From Panopea generosa (Eukaryota; Mollusca; Bivalvia; Adapedonta; Hiatellidae): a stretch of 64,000 nt of DNA. The notes under the pieces are model-generated. The model was not told the origin of the DNA. It did no database searches and saw only the letters and a list, made by a program, of their open reading frames with translations. Positions 12,681 through 25,100 of this stretch are shown piece after piece. The number at the start of each line of letters is the position of its first letter. Position 1 is the stretch's first letter. The position numbers and the translations under genes are program-made. Where the stretch lies: the NCBI GenBank assembly GCA_029582155.1, contig CM055894.1, positions 34,877,132-34,941,131 on the forward strand. The letters run 5' to 3'.

Positions 12681-14028
12681 AACTGTGCTTTTGAAAATGA
12701 CTTCTTCTAAAAAGTTGACTGCGATTATGTTAATATAACAATATGTACAATTATGTTAATTACGACTATGTATATTGAAATCTGATTGTTTTACTTTGCC
12801 GTTTTTCTCTGTACATTTGCCTTTAGTTATAATAGAGCTAAACATGTTAGATTCATTAAGTACTAAGACCTATATCATTCTTTGCACTTGCTTTGTAATG
12901 GCATCAGCAAGATCCTGATTAAATGGGACTTATATCTGAGTTGTACATCGATAGAAACATGTATACAGTAAAAGTAGTCCAGCTTTGTTTAGTCTGCTAA
13001 ATTATCCATTGTTAAATACCAAATAATTTTAATGGAAACATTCGAATAAAGGTCAACGTTGGACAACGGAAATTTAGTACCGATATATATATATATGTGA
13101 TATTCAATTGGTATATTTTTTATTTTATATTGAAGCGGATTTCAATTGATCATATGGTGTAATTATTGCCTTTCCGTTATCTTTCAAAAATTGTTTTTGA
13201 CCTGCGTTATATTCACATATTTTATACAATTGTACTTAGTGTCCAACTTATTATAATTCAATTTAGAAGCTAAAGAATAACTACACATTTATTGGTTAAC
13301 AACGAAACACTTGTACAAACTACATATTCCGTGGTGTATTATGGACACACTAGTCCAAATATAACAATAACTAGAGTAGTACAGAACTATAATATATATA
13401 ATTGTATTTATACCATTTGTTCCGGAAACTGGCGATTTATTGCTGTTTTTGGAATGTTTCACCCGATATGTAATATAGACGGGTTACAGAGACAATAAAA
13501 CGACACCAGTCTACTAAACACCGGAACTATTTAATATACCAAATACATAACTATGGGGATATTGTTGCAGAATTAATTGAAAATAAATCAATGATATCAC
13601 ATGCACCAACGTATACTTATGTAAAAAACGACGGATCACAGCGATATTAACTCGTCACCAGTCGACTGAAAACGGAAGTATTTATACTACATACATAACT
13701 ATTAATACTCATACATAACTGTTTATACTACATATATAATTATGGGGATACTGTTGCAAAGCAGAATTTATTGGGGGAATTTCAATGATATCACATGCAC
13801 CAACGCATACATACATTATACATAATACAGTCTTTGAGTCTATAATAGCAGTGCATTAATGAAGTCATAATGTATCATATTAGACTGAAAGAGTGTTTGG
13901 TTCTAGGATCAACAATGTTTTGGTCGTAATTTTGATCATTAATCAATGATATGTGTTGTATTTGCAACTATATTACCTTAGTTAAAGGCATTATTAATTA
14001 GTCTTTGTATGTATATGTGTGTGTTGTC
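12681..14028 (+). other. Intron-like spacer, no exon seen
   Basis: Its second half (13009 onward) aligns with 46978-48265 and parts resemble 30350-30780. It holds a short AT run at 13085-13098 and an open plus-strand frame at 13292-13498 that is not flanked by convincing splice sites. X1 lacks this stretch altogether. Confidence 0.6.
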
Positions 14029-14244
14029 AGCGGTTCGAGCTCGGCGTCTATCGGCGTTTTATGTCCTGCTGCCAATCCGCACATGTCTTTCTGTCTATTT
14101 CCCTCTCTGTCTTACATATCTTCCTGATGCCGAACGTTATGCTCTCCATTAATTATCTGTGTCCTTGTGTCGGTGTGCATCTGTCTCTACTTTACATGAT
14201 GTTGATCTTATAACCGTTGATATTATTTTGTATTTATTACTCAG

Positions 14245-14316
14245 ATGGTTTGCCTGAAGAACGTCGTCGTTTAACAAATGAAGCGAATGAAGACATTCAA
14301 CAAAAAAATGAAATCA
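14245..14316 (+). CDS. Candidate cassette exon A2 (24 codons)
   Basis: Acceptor AG at 14243-14244, donor GTAAGT at 14317; 72 bases, phase 1-1. It begins D-G-L-P-EERRRLTNEANEDIQQ and ends KNEI. It differs from A1 by Gly for Cys at the second codon and by two silent changes (GCG/GCA, AAA/AAG). All upstream elements are intact: CG-rich element at 14029, pyrimidine tract, ACATGATGTTG block at 14187. This is the best representative of the family with full flanks. Confidence 0.6.
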
Positions 14317-17300
14317 GTAAGTTATTAAAATATTAAAAATGTTTGTGTCTGATTGTCACACCAATATGCGGGCATGCATGATTGACTGTGTATTTGCATA
14401 TCTTATTCAGATATAGATAAACAAATTATCAGACACCTGAGTAATTGTCAATATCTATTTCCTTACATTAAAGAGTACGTCTAAAAATTACGGTGCATAT
14501 GTTTTTCAAATGCAATATTCTGTACATTAATATAGTATATAGAATGATTAAGCATATTAAAGAAAAGTATCGACGGATATTTATGTTTATAAATACTACA
14601 AGATATTTGAATGTACATTTTATGTTCAGAACTGACCTATTGACCATTTAATAACAAAATTGAGTATACAGCTACATGTATTTTCTTTTACTGGAATCAT
14701 AAATTTTAATAAGGCTTCCTAGGGAATGTCTTTGACCCTAAAAACATAACAATTTGGTAAGACGTTTCAAAGTCATTACACTGGAATAGTTGATGTAACC
14801 ATTAACCATGGTGAAGTAAAAATGTGCGTATTGTACAGGTTTTAACAAATTCTAACTGCCATACAACAGCAAGATTCAGTGCTAATTATCAAACATCGGT
14901 TGCTTTACAGTGCAATAATCAAATATTTTGGAACTCCAAATAATTATATACACATAAAGTCAGCTAAAGCAGTCGTTTTGAGAATAGTTCCTTGAAATCA
15001 GAAACTATTGCAGACAGTCATATTTAAAAATATATTTCCAACAGGTAGTTTTGTACCGTTAATAAAGAATGTGTCAAGACTAGTGTTTGGAAAATAACAC
15101 TTCATAAGTGATGCATTAGACTATATAAGTACATAGTTTCGTTCGTAAAAAACTCTCTTATAAGGTGACGCTGCAGTACCTAGGGTTTTTGGACAATATT
15201 TGAACATAAAACAGACAGGCTTCTGACACCAACACACATCAGATAAACCACTATTACTGCAACAATGATTTTCTTGCCTAATCCAGTAAGTGCACTAGTG
15301 TAAGTGCTACATACAGTTAAACATCGGAGTGCACCTACAGCAATACAAATATATTCATTAAATGCATATTCATCTTCAGGAATAGGTATACAGCTATCAG
15401 TTCATGTATGTAAATTTGTCCACCTTGTCCAGATGTGTTGCATGGATAGTGTATCTATGGTTTGCATTGTAGCTAGGCGCATTCGCCGTAGTCTGTACAT
15501 TTATATCTTGGTTATTCACAAAAAGTTATTATTATAAAATTATATATGACTTATTTGAATGTGTAAATAAGTTAAATACACGGCATCAGTTTTCATTCAT
15601 TTTGGTACACGATGTAATAGTTTGAGTAGACACAACAATGCGATTAAAACGATTATCAGTATCTCAATTCTGAAGAAACCTAAAAATGTATGTCACAGGG
15701 GAAATAATCGCTATACTCGTATAGAACTGATTGTTTTTGTTTTTGTTCAGCAACATTTGTAGAAAAGTGTCATCTGATATAAAGTTTCCGAGGCTTCAAT
15801 GAAAAAGTGTTGTCAAACAGACAAAACGATTCTACAAAAGAATGTTTACTTCACGCTCATGTTTATATAAGGATAGTCTCATAATAACTTCAAATGACCA
15901 ATTTCGTTCTCAGTATTTTTGTAGAGCTCCAGTTCTACAAAATGTTGATATAAATATGCGTTGTCATGTTTTGCATGCATGTGGCACAGGATTCAGCCTA
16001 AGAGATTTTGTCTTAAGTAAATATAATGTCAGTGAACGTTTCTATTGTGAATATATGATGCATTAAACGAATATAAACTTATATAAACAGTGATCGCAAA
16101 CATGCAATTTAGTTCAGTTGCATTATCATCTTGTATAACCTAAAATTGAGTTCACACGTGGCAATATTATAAACTGTGTAGAAAATGTTTAATGAAATAT
16201 AATTATGTTCTGCTGTTTATCAAAGACATAAGTAACTGTTAACGGATGTTCTTTATTTGGAATGTATTGTAGATATTTTACGTCCGTGTCGGCATTAATG
16301 CAAAGTTGAGATATTTGAAACTTATTTTCTATGTCATCGATCTGGTATAGAAATTACAAATTCAACACGCTATTTATAGAATTTGATTAGTTCCGAATGT
16401 TTGATAACAATGAAATGTCAATTTAAACCAAACTAATATTAGTTATATGAATTTCATTTACGTTATATCGAAAACGAGAATTTTTACAATAATAAAATAT
16501 AAAGTACAGTTTTTTTGTGTAATATATATAATGGATTGTATTAAACACACACTTTCTGATGTTTACCTAATGAGTGTCTGGCCGACATTATCAAGTATTA
16601 GAGTAACAGTCTGCTGGTGATATTGATGCAATACCACGCAAAGCACGAACATGCGATTTCGTCGGGCATTGTTACCTACGTGCCATTTGATCTGAGACGA
16701 CCTGCCAATTAAATACGCAGATAATCTTACCGAAATTGGTTCCAGCGACGAAATTGTCTTTAGATTTTTTTTTTTAAGATAAACTGACGATATCTAAGTA
16801 AACAATACATTTTATTGACATGATTTATTGCGTATGTTATAAAACACCATCACGGGCCAGTGCGCGGAGCGAAAGTCGGTGTCGAGTTAAGTCAATTTTC
16901 ACAATGATTTACATTTTAAACAATGCACTATCTATCACCTAACCCATACAGACTAATTTGAATATATAATCACGATGGCAAACACACGTGACCTAATCGT
17001 ATGGAGCGGTGTAAAAACGGAAGAAAAGTGTCCATTTAGATACTTTTTACCTGATAACTTTCTTAATATTGCATTTAAATTCACGAAATGAAGACGAACG
17101 CTGCTTTTGTATAGAGATGAATCTTCGGTGCTATCAAGTTACAATGTAATACTCGTTTTTTTGGGAAATATTTCGAATGTTCAATAGATCCATAGAATCT
17201 TAGGTATATAGGAGTTTTCAATTACATATATGTCTGTATAAAAAAATCAACCTAGTGTTGTGATAGTGTCTATACTTAGGAGTTTTCATCATCAGTATAT

Positions 17301-17475
17301 AATCTGTTACTACAGAAATAATTAACGCAATGACGAATACTTTTTTTTCCGATGCACATCGATAAACCTTATTGATAAAAGCTTGCCTTTTTCTGAGCAT
17401 AGTTTTCATTTTCAAGTATTTGAACCTATTTTTTTAATGGGATTGAACGGCGTTTTCAATAGATTTTAGGTTGTT

Positions 17476-17662
17476 TATGGCATATCCAGTTTTATAAGTG
17501 GATGAAGACTTCAGAATGAATCTGAGTAGGAGCACCGTCCTTTTGTATGTAACTGGCACATTTTCTGACTAAAAGTTTTCAGAGTGAGCGTTTATCGAAC
17601 CTTAGCGGTGAGGGGTAAGTGCTCTTGAGACGGCGCCTTATACCACTCGGCCACGGTGGACA
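17476..17662 (-). mobile_element. tRNA-derived SINE, X2 copy
   Basis: Counterpart of the element at 8624. Here the A box is closer to consensus (TGGCCGAGTGG on the minus strand), and the B-box-like GGTTCGATAAAC is kept. Confidence 0.6.
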
Positions 17663-17887
17663 CATTGAACTCAGAACATCTGAGTAAGTTACGGAATGGC
17701 TAGGGATAGTGCCAACTACATGATCTTGTTCCTTTCTATCTGAAATTTATGTTAGTAAAAATACCATATGAAGATAGACCTATATGTCGTTTTCGTTTCA
17801 ATAAATACTGTTGGAAGGAATCAATAGATATTTTCAATTCTAATATATTTATTCGTAGGACAAAAAACCATACTTTATATTGCACAG

Positions 17888-17926
17888 AATCTGTCATAAA
17901 ATACAACGAGGAAAATAGTTATGATT
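17888..17926 (+). CDS. Weak candidate exon C2
   Basis: CACAG acceptor, 39 open bases in phase 1, donor GTTTAC. It differs from C1 by one silent base (GAA/GAG). Probably the same status as C1. Confidence 0.25.
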
Positions 17927-18474
17927 GTTTACTCTATTTTCTACACACAGAATATACGTAATATGTTTATAAACGAGATCATTTTTTCACGTAACGCTGT
18001 ATTAGTTTATTAAAATAAATATTCCAGGCGAACACACATTGTTATGCTGTATCAATTTCCATCTAAAAACATTTAAGTATGTATATATAGACGGTAATGT
18101 TTGCAGGCAGACACATCGGATACACAATCGTCCTGTCGTTATTTATATCGTTAATCAATTATATGTTTTATGTGTAATCTGACTTTGAAATATAATTAAT
18201 TTGATGAATAGTTACAGTTATACATAGAACATGTTTCTGTATGTGTGTTGCTAGCGGCTCAATTGTCGGGTCTATCGGCGTTTATCGTATGGCTGCCAGT
18301 CCGCACATGTCTATATGTGTAACTGTGTCCCTTGAATCTCTTCCTGATGCTCAACATAATACTCACCATGTATCATCTGTGTCCTTGTGTGAACACATGC
18401 CAGTTGCTATCTGTCTCTATTTTACATGATGTTGCTCTTATACCCGTTGATATTGTTTTATATTTATTACTCAG

Positions 18475-18531
18475 ATCCGTTGAAAGAAGAAAGTATTCCT
18501 CGTACAAATACATTGAATCTTCCTAAGCCAG
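18475..18531 (+). CDS. Candidate cassette exon B2 (19 codons)
   Basis: Acceptor AG at 18473-18474 and donor GTAAGT from 18532. It differs from B1 at one base, changing Asn to Lys (D-P-L-K-EESIPRTNTLNLPKP). Length and phase are unchanged. The CG-rich element begins at 18253, 222 bases upstream. Confidence 0.55.
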
Positions 18532-19639
18532 GTAAGTTATCAAACATTATTGTTTCTGATTGTTAAACCTATCTGCAGGCATGCATGCTTGACCGTGTTT
18601 TGGCATATAAAATTCAGATATAATTAAACAAGGTCATTACACTGGAATAGTTGATGTAACCATTTACCATGACGAAGTAAAAATAAGTGTATTGTACAGG
18701 TATTAACAAATTGTAACTGCCATACAACAGCAAGATTTAGTGCTTATTATTAAATATCGGTTGCTTTACAGCGCGATAAACAAATATGTATGCGCTTCAA
18801 ATGATTATATACACATCAAGTTAGCTGAATCAATCGCTCAGAGAATATTTAATGGACGTCAGAAACTATTATATGTAAATATCGGTTGATTTACAGTGCG
18901 ATAAACAACTCTGTCTGTGCTCCAAATTTATATACACATTAAGTTTGCTAAATCAATCGCTTAGAGAATATTTCCTGGAAATCAGAAACTATTGCAGAAA
19001 GTCATATTTAAAATATATCTTCCAACAGGAAGATTTGTACCGTAAATAAAGAATATGTCAAAACTAGTGTTGGAAAATAACACTTCATAAGTGATGCTTT
19101 AGGCTATTTGACACTGGTTTCATTGTCCACAGTATCGTTCGTCAAAACTCTCTTATTTGGTGAGGATGCAGTACATTTAGGGTTCTTTGATAATTACTTA
19201 ACATAAAACTGGCAATATTCCGACACGAACTGAACATACATCAGATAAACCACCAATATTGTAACAATCTTTGCACTACGTAATATTCACATATTTTTTA
19301 CAATTGGACTTAGTGGACAACTTTATCTAATTAAATTTAGAAGCTTAAAAAAAACTACATGGTTACATCATCAGGTATCATATGACTCAGAGACTGAATG
19401 AGTGTTTTTTTATAGGATCCACAATCGTTCGGTCGTAATTTATATCGTTAATCAATGATATGTGTTGTATGTTGCATCTATATCACCTTAGTTAAAGGTA
19501 TAATTAATTAGTTATTGTAACGTTAAAATAAATATAAATATATGTGTCCTTGTGCGAGTATATGTCGGTGCGTACCTGTCTCTATTTTACATGATGTTGC
19601 TCTTAAAACCGTTTATATTGTCGTATATTTATTTCTCAG

Positions 19640-19729
19640 AGCATCCGGATAAATCATATTGGCGTTTCATACGTAAAGGATCGAAAAAAAAATTTCGACA
19701 TCAACTTTTTCGACGAGAGAGTGACAACA
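19640..19729 (+). CDS. Candidate exon D1, donor destroyed
   Basis: Acceptor TATTTATTTCTCAG ends at 19639. The 90-base phase-1 frame starts E-H-P-D-K-SYWRFIRKGSKKKF and ends RRESDN; it is strongly basic. At the expected donor the sequence is TTAAGT instead of GTAAGT, so normal splicing is unlikely. The sister at 54494 keeps a GT. The upstream flank has the ACATGATGTTGCTCTTA block but not the CG-rich element typical of A and B. Confidence 0.35.
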
Positions 19730-20317
19730 TTAAGTTATTTAGAATTATTTTTTCAGATTATCACGCCCATCTACCGCTATGCTTTCTTGGTAGTGTGTCT
19801 GCATATCTCATACAGGCATAGTTAAACGAATCATCAGATATCTGAATAATGGCCAATGTCTGATTCCCTACATTCATATTACATATATATTTATGGTTAC
19901 ATGATCGCAAAGCTGAATGAATTGTGGGGAAATGAATGTTATCACCTGCGACAACACTTAAGTATAATACATGTTTTTAATATTACAGCCATAAACTCTC
20001 GTATACTGACAGTGTACAATTAAAGGCGTAATATATCACTCGAGACTGAGATATGTGTTTCTGAATATGTGTTGATAAACTGACATATCTAAGTAAACAA
20101 TACATTTTATTGACTTAATTTATGGTTTATATTAAAAGACATCGTCACGTGGTCAGTGGGTGGAGCGATAGTTGTTTTCGTGTCAGGTCAATTTACACAA
20201 TTGTTTAGATTTTTAAACATCCACTAACTATCACCTTACTCATACAGACTAATTGGAATATATATTAACGATGTCAAACCCATGTGACCTAATCGTATGG
20301 AGAACTTTGCGTTTATA

Positions 20318-20508
20318 TATGGCATATCCAGTTTTATTAGTGGATAAAGACTTCAGAGTTAATATGGGTAGGAACACGGTCCTTCCGTAAGTAACTGGAA
20401 CACTTTCTCACTTAAAGTTTTGGAAGCGAGCGGTTCTCGAACTTTAACGGTGAGAGATAAGTGATCTTGAGACGGCGCCCTATACCACTCGGCCACGGAG
20501 AACACTCT
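20318..20508 (-). mobile_element. tRNA-derived SINE, Z1 copy
   Basis: On the minus strand: TGGCCGAGTGGTATAGG (A box) and a diverged B box AGTTCGAGAACC. The body matches the X copies but with many changes, indicating an older split between X and Z units. Confidence 0.55.
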
Positions 20509-20678
20509 GAATTCAGAACATCTGAGTAGATTACAGAATGGATAGGTATATACCCGAATGAATATTCTTGTTCCTTTCGATTCGAAAATCATGTAAGTAG
20601 AATACCACTAAAGATAGACATGTGAGCCATTTTCGTTTCAGTGAATATTGTTGATAGAAATCCATAGCTATTTTCAAC

Positions 20679-21438
20679 CAAGATACATAATTACAATGGT
20701 TCCAGTACAATATTAACCACAAAATGTTAGGAACAAATTATTTACTTAAAGAAATGAACATTTCCAACTCTGAAGATTGTAGTTTTTGTGATAAATTTAG
20801 AAACCATTAAACATATTTTCTATGATTGTGAAATATCAGAGTCTTTTTGAACAAACCTATCAATTTCCATCAAACATATATGTACTAATGTAATAACTAA
20901 TAGGTCGGTTTCAGATATAATTATAGGGAATAATAATTAAGATTTGATACTAAATAAAAAAAATTATACTGGGATAATGCCACATATTCAATCAGAAACT
21001 TAAAAGGTAGAACAATCTAGTGCCAATTTTATAAATAACTTGAAATCAGTTTACAAAATTGAAAAATATGCAGCCTTTAAACTAAACTGAAAGATTTGCA
21101 CTTGAACAAAAATTTGGAAACATTACAAAAGCATAATTTCTGAAACTCTCTAGTTGTACCAAAATTTTACTTTATTGACAAAAATTATTATGTGGACTAT
21201 TGTTACAATGAATTGGCTGAAAAAAACTATTTAGTTATGAATTGTTAAAAAAAAGAAAAAAATGTTATAAAACATTATTACTGTAAAAATTATTTCTACG
21301 CCTTGAAATGTAATTTTGTAAGGTGTATAGATGGATGGCCCACCTCAACCCTAATACACCTATTACGGGGTGATTAATGGACCACCTGTTTGTGGTTGAA
21401 ATTAAAAACAAATATATATATATATATATATAAATAAA
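20679..21438 (+). pseudogene. L1/Tx1-like LINE 3' fragment in Z1
   Basis: Frames give pieces such as NISNSEDCSFCDKF and IKHIFYDCE, a C-terminal zinc-knuckle-like region of Tx1-type LINEs, then a 3' UTR with GGGGTGATTAATGGACCACC and an AT-rich tail at 21410-21438. The uninterrupted site TATTTTCAA is seen in X units (for example 8965-8980) and it appears on both sides here (20669 and 21439), consistent with a target site duplication. About 400 bases are missing compared with the copy at 31634. Confidence 0.65.
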
Positions 21439-21511
21439 TATTTTCAATTCGAATATATTTAGCCGTAGCATAAATAACCATTAATAACCATTTTGCTCAG
21501 ATTTTGCTCAG

Positions 21512-21550
21512 ATTCTGCCATAAAATACAAAGAGGAAAATGTTAATGATG
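21512..21550 (+). CDS. Weak candidate exon C3
   Basis: TTTGCTCAG acceptor, 39 bases open in phase 1 (S-A-I-K-Y-K-E-E-N-V-N-D), donor GTTTAC. A second AG 12 bases upstream is also preceded by TTTGCTC. Confidence 0.25.
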
Positions 21551-22040
21551 GTTTACTCTTTTTTCTACACATAGACTATACGTAATATGTGTATTAACGA
21601 GTTCATTTATTCACGTAACGTTGCATTATTTTATTAAAAGTTATATTTCAAAGTGTACACACATTGTTATATTGTATAAATTTTCATCTAAAATCTTTGG
21701 TCGTTATTTGGATAATTAATCAATGATAAGTGTTATTTGTTCAATCTATATCACCTTAGTAATATACATCATATAGTTATCGTGGCGTTGAAATAACATT
21801 AATTTGATGAAAAGTTACAGTTATAAATAGTTGCTAGCAACTCGATCGTTGCGTCTTTCGGCGTTCGTCGCCTCGTACCGACTGTCGACCGTATTCCGAC
21901 GTCAGGACCGTCACGTCGCCCATATGACGAATATGTGGGTTGCTGTCCTTATGACTGTACTACCACCAGCTGACTTCCTGTCACGTGTACACGTCGTTAA
22001 CGTAGCGGACACATGTGTAATGACGTGGCGTCTATTACTT

Positions 22041-22160
22041 ACCTTCTATCAATTGCATGGTATTTTTTGCCAATATATGATAACAGTGCATTCAATTCTT
22101 ACCATCTAACAGTTTCATGGTAGATTTATCAACATATTATAACAGTGCATTCAATTCTTT
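22041..22160. repeat. Two-copy 60-base tandem repeat
   Basis: ACCNTCTANCANTTNCATGG ... AACAGTGCATTCAATTCTT occurs at 22041 and again at 22101. No gene is visible. It lies at the left edge of the large LINE. Confidence 0.7.
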
Positions 22161-22199
22161 CTTTCTTTTTAATTTTCAGTTACCATTATTATTGTAACC

Positions 22200-25100
22200 C
22201 ATTTATTAACATTTTCACATACTGCATATAGATAGATTTTTTAATGAACCAAAATAAAATGTCTTTGTATTGTGAAAAAAATAAAGATAGAGAGTAGATA
22301 TAGATAAAGATAGAGAAAGATAGAGATATAAAGAGAGAGAGAGAAACGGAGGTGGACAGACACAGAGAGAAATGGGGACAGCCAGCAGCCATGCATGTAA
22401 AGAAGTGCAATGCAATACAATATTATAAATAAAAGAATGTTTGCTTCATCCCATTAACAACATTAATATATCAAAATGATTTTAATAAAATGTAAATCGA
22501 TAAAATATCTCCATTTTTCATTATGTAAATGCAATTTGTCATTTTTAAAGGCAATACTTTTTTTCAATTTCAATACATTTAAATACGGATAACTTGTATC
22601 CAATGGCATTAGGAATGTTGTTTCTACATGTGTTTAAGAAAATATAATGTTTTACTGATATTATTATAAAATTGATCACAGCTTTATTTGTATTATTGGC
22701 TGAGTATCCTAAAGTTATGTTAAATAAATTAAATGTCACATCAATGAGAAATTTACGCAAAAGAGTTTGTAAACTTAACCAGAAAGTTTGTGTATGAACA
22801 CATTCCCAACATAAATGGTTAACGGTTTCTGTGCCCATAGCATAACAATCACATAGTTCTGAATGAACTATTTGAATTTCAATAACTTTTTATTTGTTGC
22901 AACTATTCTCATTATATATTTAATTGAAAATTGCGAATTTTAGTGGAAATAACACATTTTGATGGTATACTATACATATGTTTCCAGTCAATAATTGCAT
23001 TTTGAAATTCTTTTCTCGATTATTGTTGTTGTGTGTTTATGTTGGTAGGTTCCTTATGAATTTGATAATTGTATAACATTTTATTAACATGTTTAGACTG
23101 TTTCATTCTATATAGAAGAGATTGTATAACAATTTGGTTATTTGTTTGTTCGTCTTTTAGTTTAGCTTTAAAGTGTTTTGGAATACACGATATCAGTGAT
23201 AAATACTTAAGATAATCTGTTCTTGGTATATCATATAAGTATGAAAAGTAGTCAAAAGTGTAAAACTTTTTCAATCTATAATCATATATATGTTCAATAT
23301 ATTTTACCCCTTTGTCAAACCATCCTTTGTAAAAAAAACTGTTTTGTTGCTTATTTTCAAATTCGAATTATTCCTTATAACACATTTACTTATATTTTCA
23401 GACTTATCATCTTTACATATTGTCCTCCATACAGTTAAAATATTTTGAAAAAAAGCGTTTTTTGGAAATAAGTTATTTATATCAGTACATTTTATATCAC
23501 ATTTAAAAATTAGGTTACCACCATAATGTTTTAATTTATTTAGATATATGTTTTTCCATAAGCCAGTGCTATTGTTCGTAATTCGCTTGATCCAACTTGC
23601 TTTAAGAGAAAATATGAATTTTTCCAAGTCTAGCATTTTTAGTCCCCCCCTCCTCAAATTGTCGTATAAGTGTAGATCGTTTTATTTTACTCGGTTTATT
23701 GTTCCATATACATTTATACATATATTCGATTAGCTGTTTTATTGTGTCTTTTGAAGGGTTTGGTAAAACTGTTAATAGGTAAATTAGTTTTGGGAGAGCA
23801 AACGTGTTTAGCACTGTAATTTTACCAAGTAGTGTTATTTTTTCTATGCTGCCAGCGTTTAATACAGTTTTTTGAATTCTTCTATTTTAGGAGCCAAATT
23901 AAGTTTAAAAATATCTTGTTTTTGTGTACTAAAACATTCCCAATGGTTTTGCCTTATCTGATGACAAACATAATTTCTTTTCTATGGAGTATTTAATACG
24001 TGTATTTTTCAATGAACTGGCTTTTAATATGTTATATTTTGAGGGGTTGAGTTTTAACCCAGATACATAACTAAACGAATCAAGTATATTAATTAAGTTT
24101 TCAAATGATTGTTTTGATCCATCGGTGACGAAAGTTGCATCATCTGCAAAAAATGTATTTTTATATCTAAACCTTCCATGTGTATGCCTTTAATATTTTT
24201 GGTATTTACAATTTCAAACGACAACAACTCAATAATGCATATAATAAAGAGATAAGGTGATAGTGGACAGCCTTGTCAAACACCTCTTTGTATAGGGAAA
24301 AAATCAGTTGCATGACCATTATTTATGACACTACTTTTGGCTTCTTTATAAAATAATTCTACCCTTCTAATCAAAGTGTTGCCAAAGTTAAGGTGTTTTA
24401 AAACGTCGATTAAAAAGGTATTGTTTAGGCTACCGAAAACTTTTTCAAAATCAGAGAAAAATAGTGCTGGTATATTTTCTCCTCTACATAATCCAAAATT
24501 TCAAATAAGAGCCTTACATTTTCACCAATATACCTTCCTTTAATACATCCAGTTTGACTATTACTTATTATAGAATTTAAAATTAAATTGACTCTGTTTG
24601 CAATGGCTTTGTTTGCAATTTTATAATCTGTATTAAGGAGACTAATTGGTCTTCAATTATCTAGATGTGCTGTATCTTTTCCTGTTTTAGGTAATAATGT
24701 AATATAACTTTTTTTTTGCATTTCATTTAACTGACCGTGGTTAAAAGAATAATTCAAAGAGTTGATAAGAAAAGGTTTTATATCATTCCAAAATAGTTTA
24801 TAAAATTCAGTTGTAATACCATCTGAACCAGGACTTTTACAATTTTTCATTTCTTTCAAGGCACATGCACATTTATATTCTGTTAAAGAACCTTCACAAT
24901 TTTGCTTTCAATTTCATTCCTCTTTGGCATGGATTGGTTAAAAAAGTTAATATAAGAGTAGGTTGTATCCTTTTCAGTGTATAATTTTGTATAAAATAAT
25001 TTCTGAGCATTTAAAATAGCATTTGTATTCATAATACTTTGTCCATTTACATTTAACCTAGATATGATTTTAGCTTCTGATCTTTCTTTTTTTCAAGACT

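Larger units (their letters stand above)
14029..18640 (+). repeat. Segmental duplication unit X2
   Basis: Carries exons A2, C2 and B2 in the same order as X1. Relative to X1 it has one large deletion of about 630 bases: at 15388 the sequence jumps from the equivalent of 5898 to that of 6530. Otherwise it is near-identical by eye. The long interval 14320-17470 shows no exon. Confidence 0.85.
18641..22200 (+). repeat. Segmental duplication unit Z1
   Basis: Starts with the intron after B2, including the 125-base doubling, then carries exon D1, a SINE, a Tx1-type LINE fragment, weak exon C3, and a diverged CG-rich element at 21833 after which the expected exon (near 22050) is absent. It aligns with 30600-33200 and 53481-55800. 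The stretch 21880-22030 is more GC-rich than its neighbours and has no counterpart I can see in the window. Confidence 0.75.

Noticed and set aside
13292..13498. A 68-codon plus-strand ORF
   Set aside because: The relative at 47290 is interrupted by a 258-base length difference and shifts frame.
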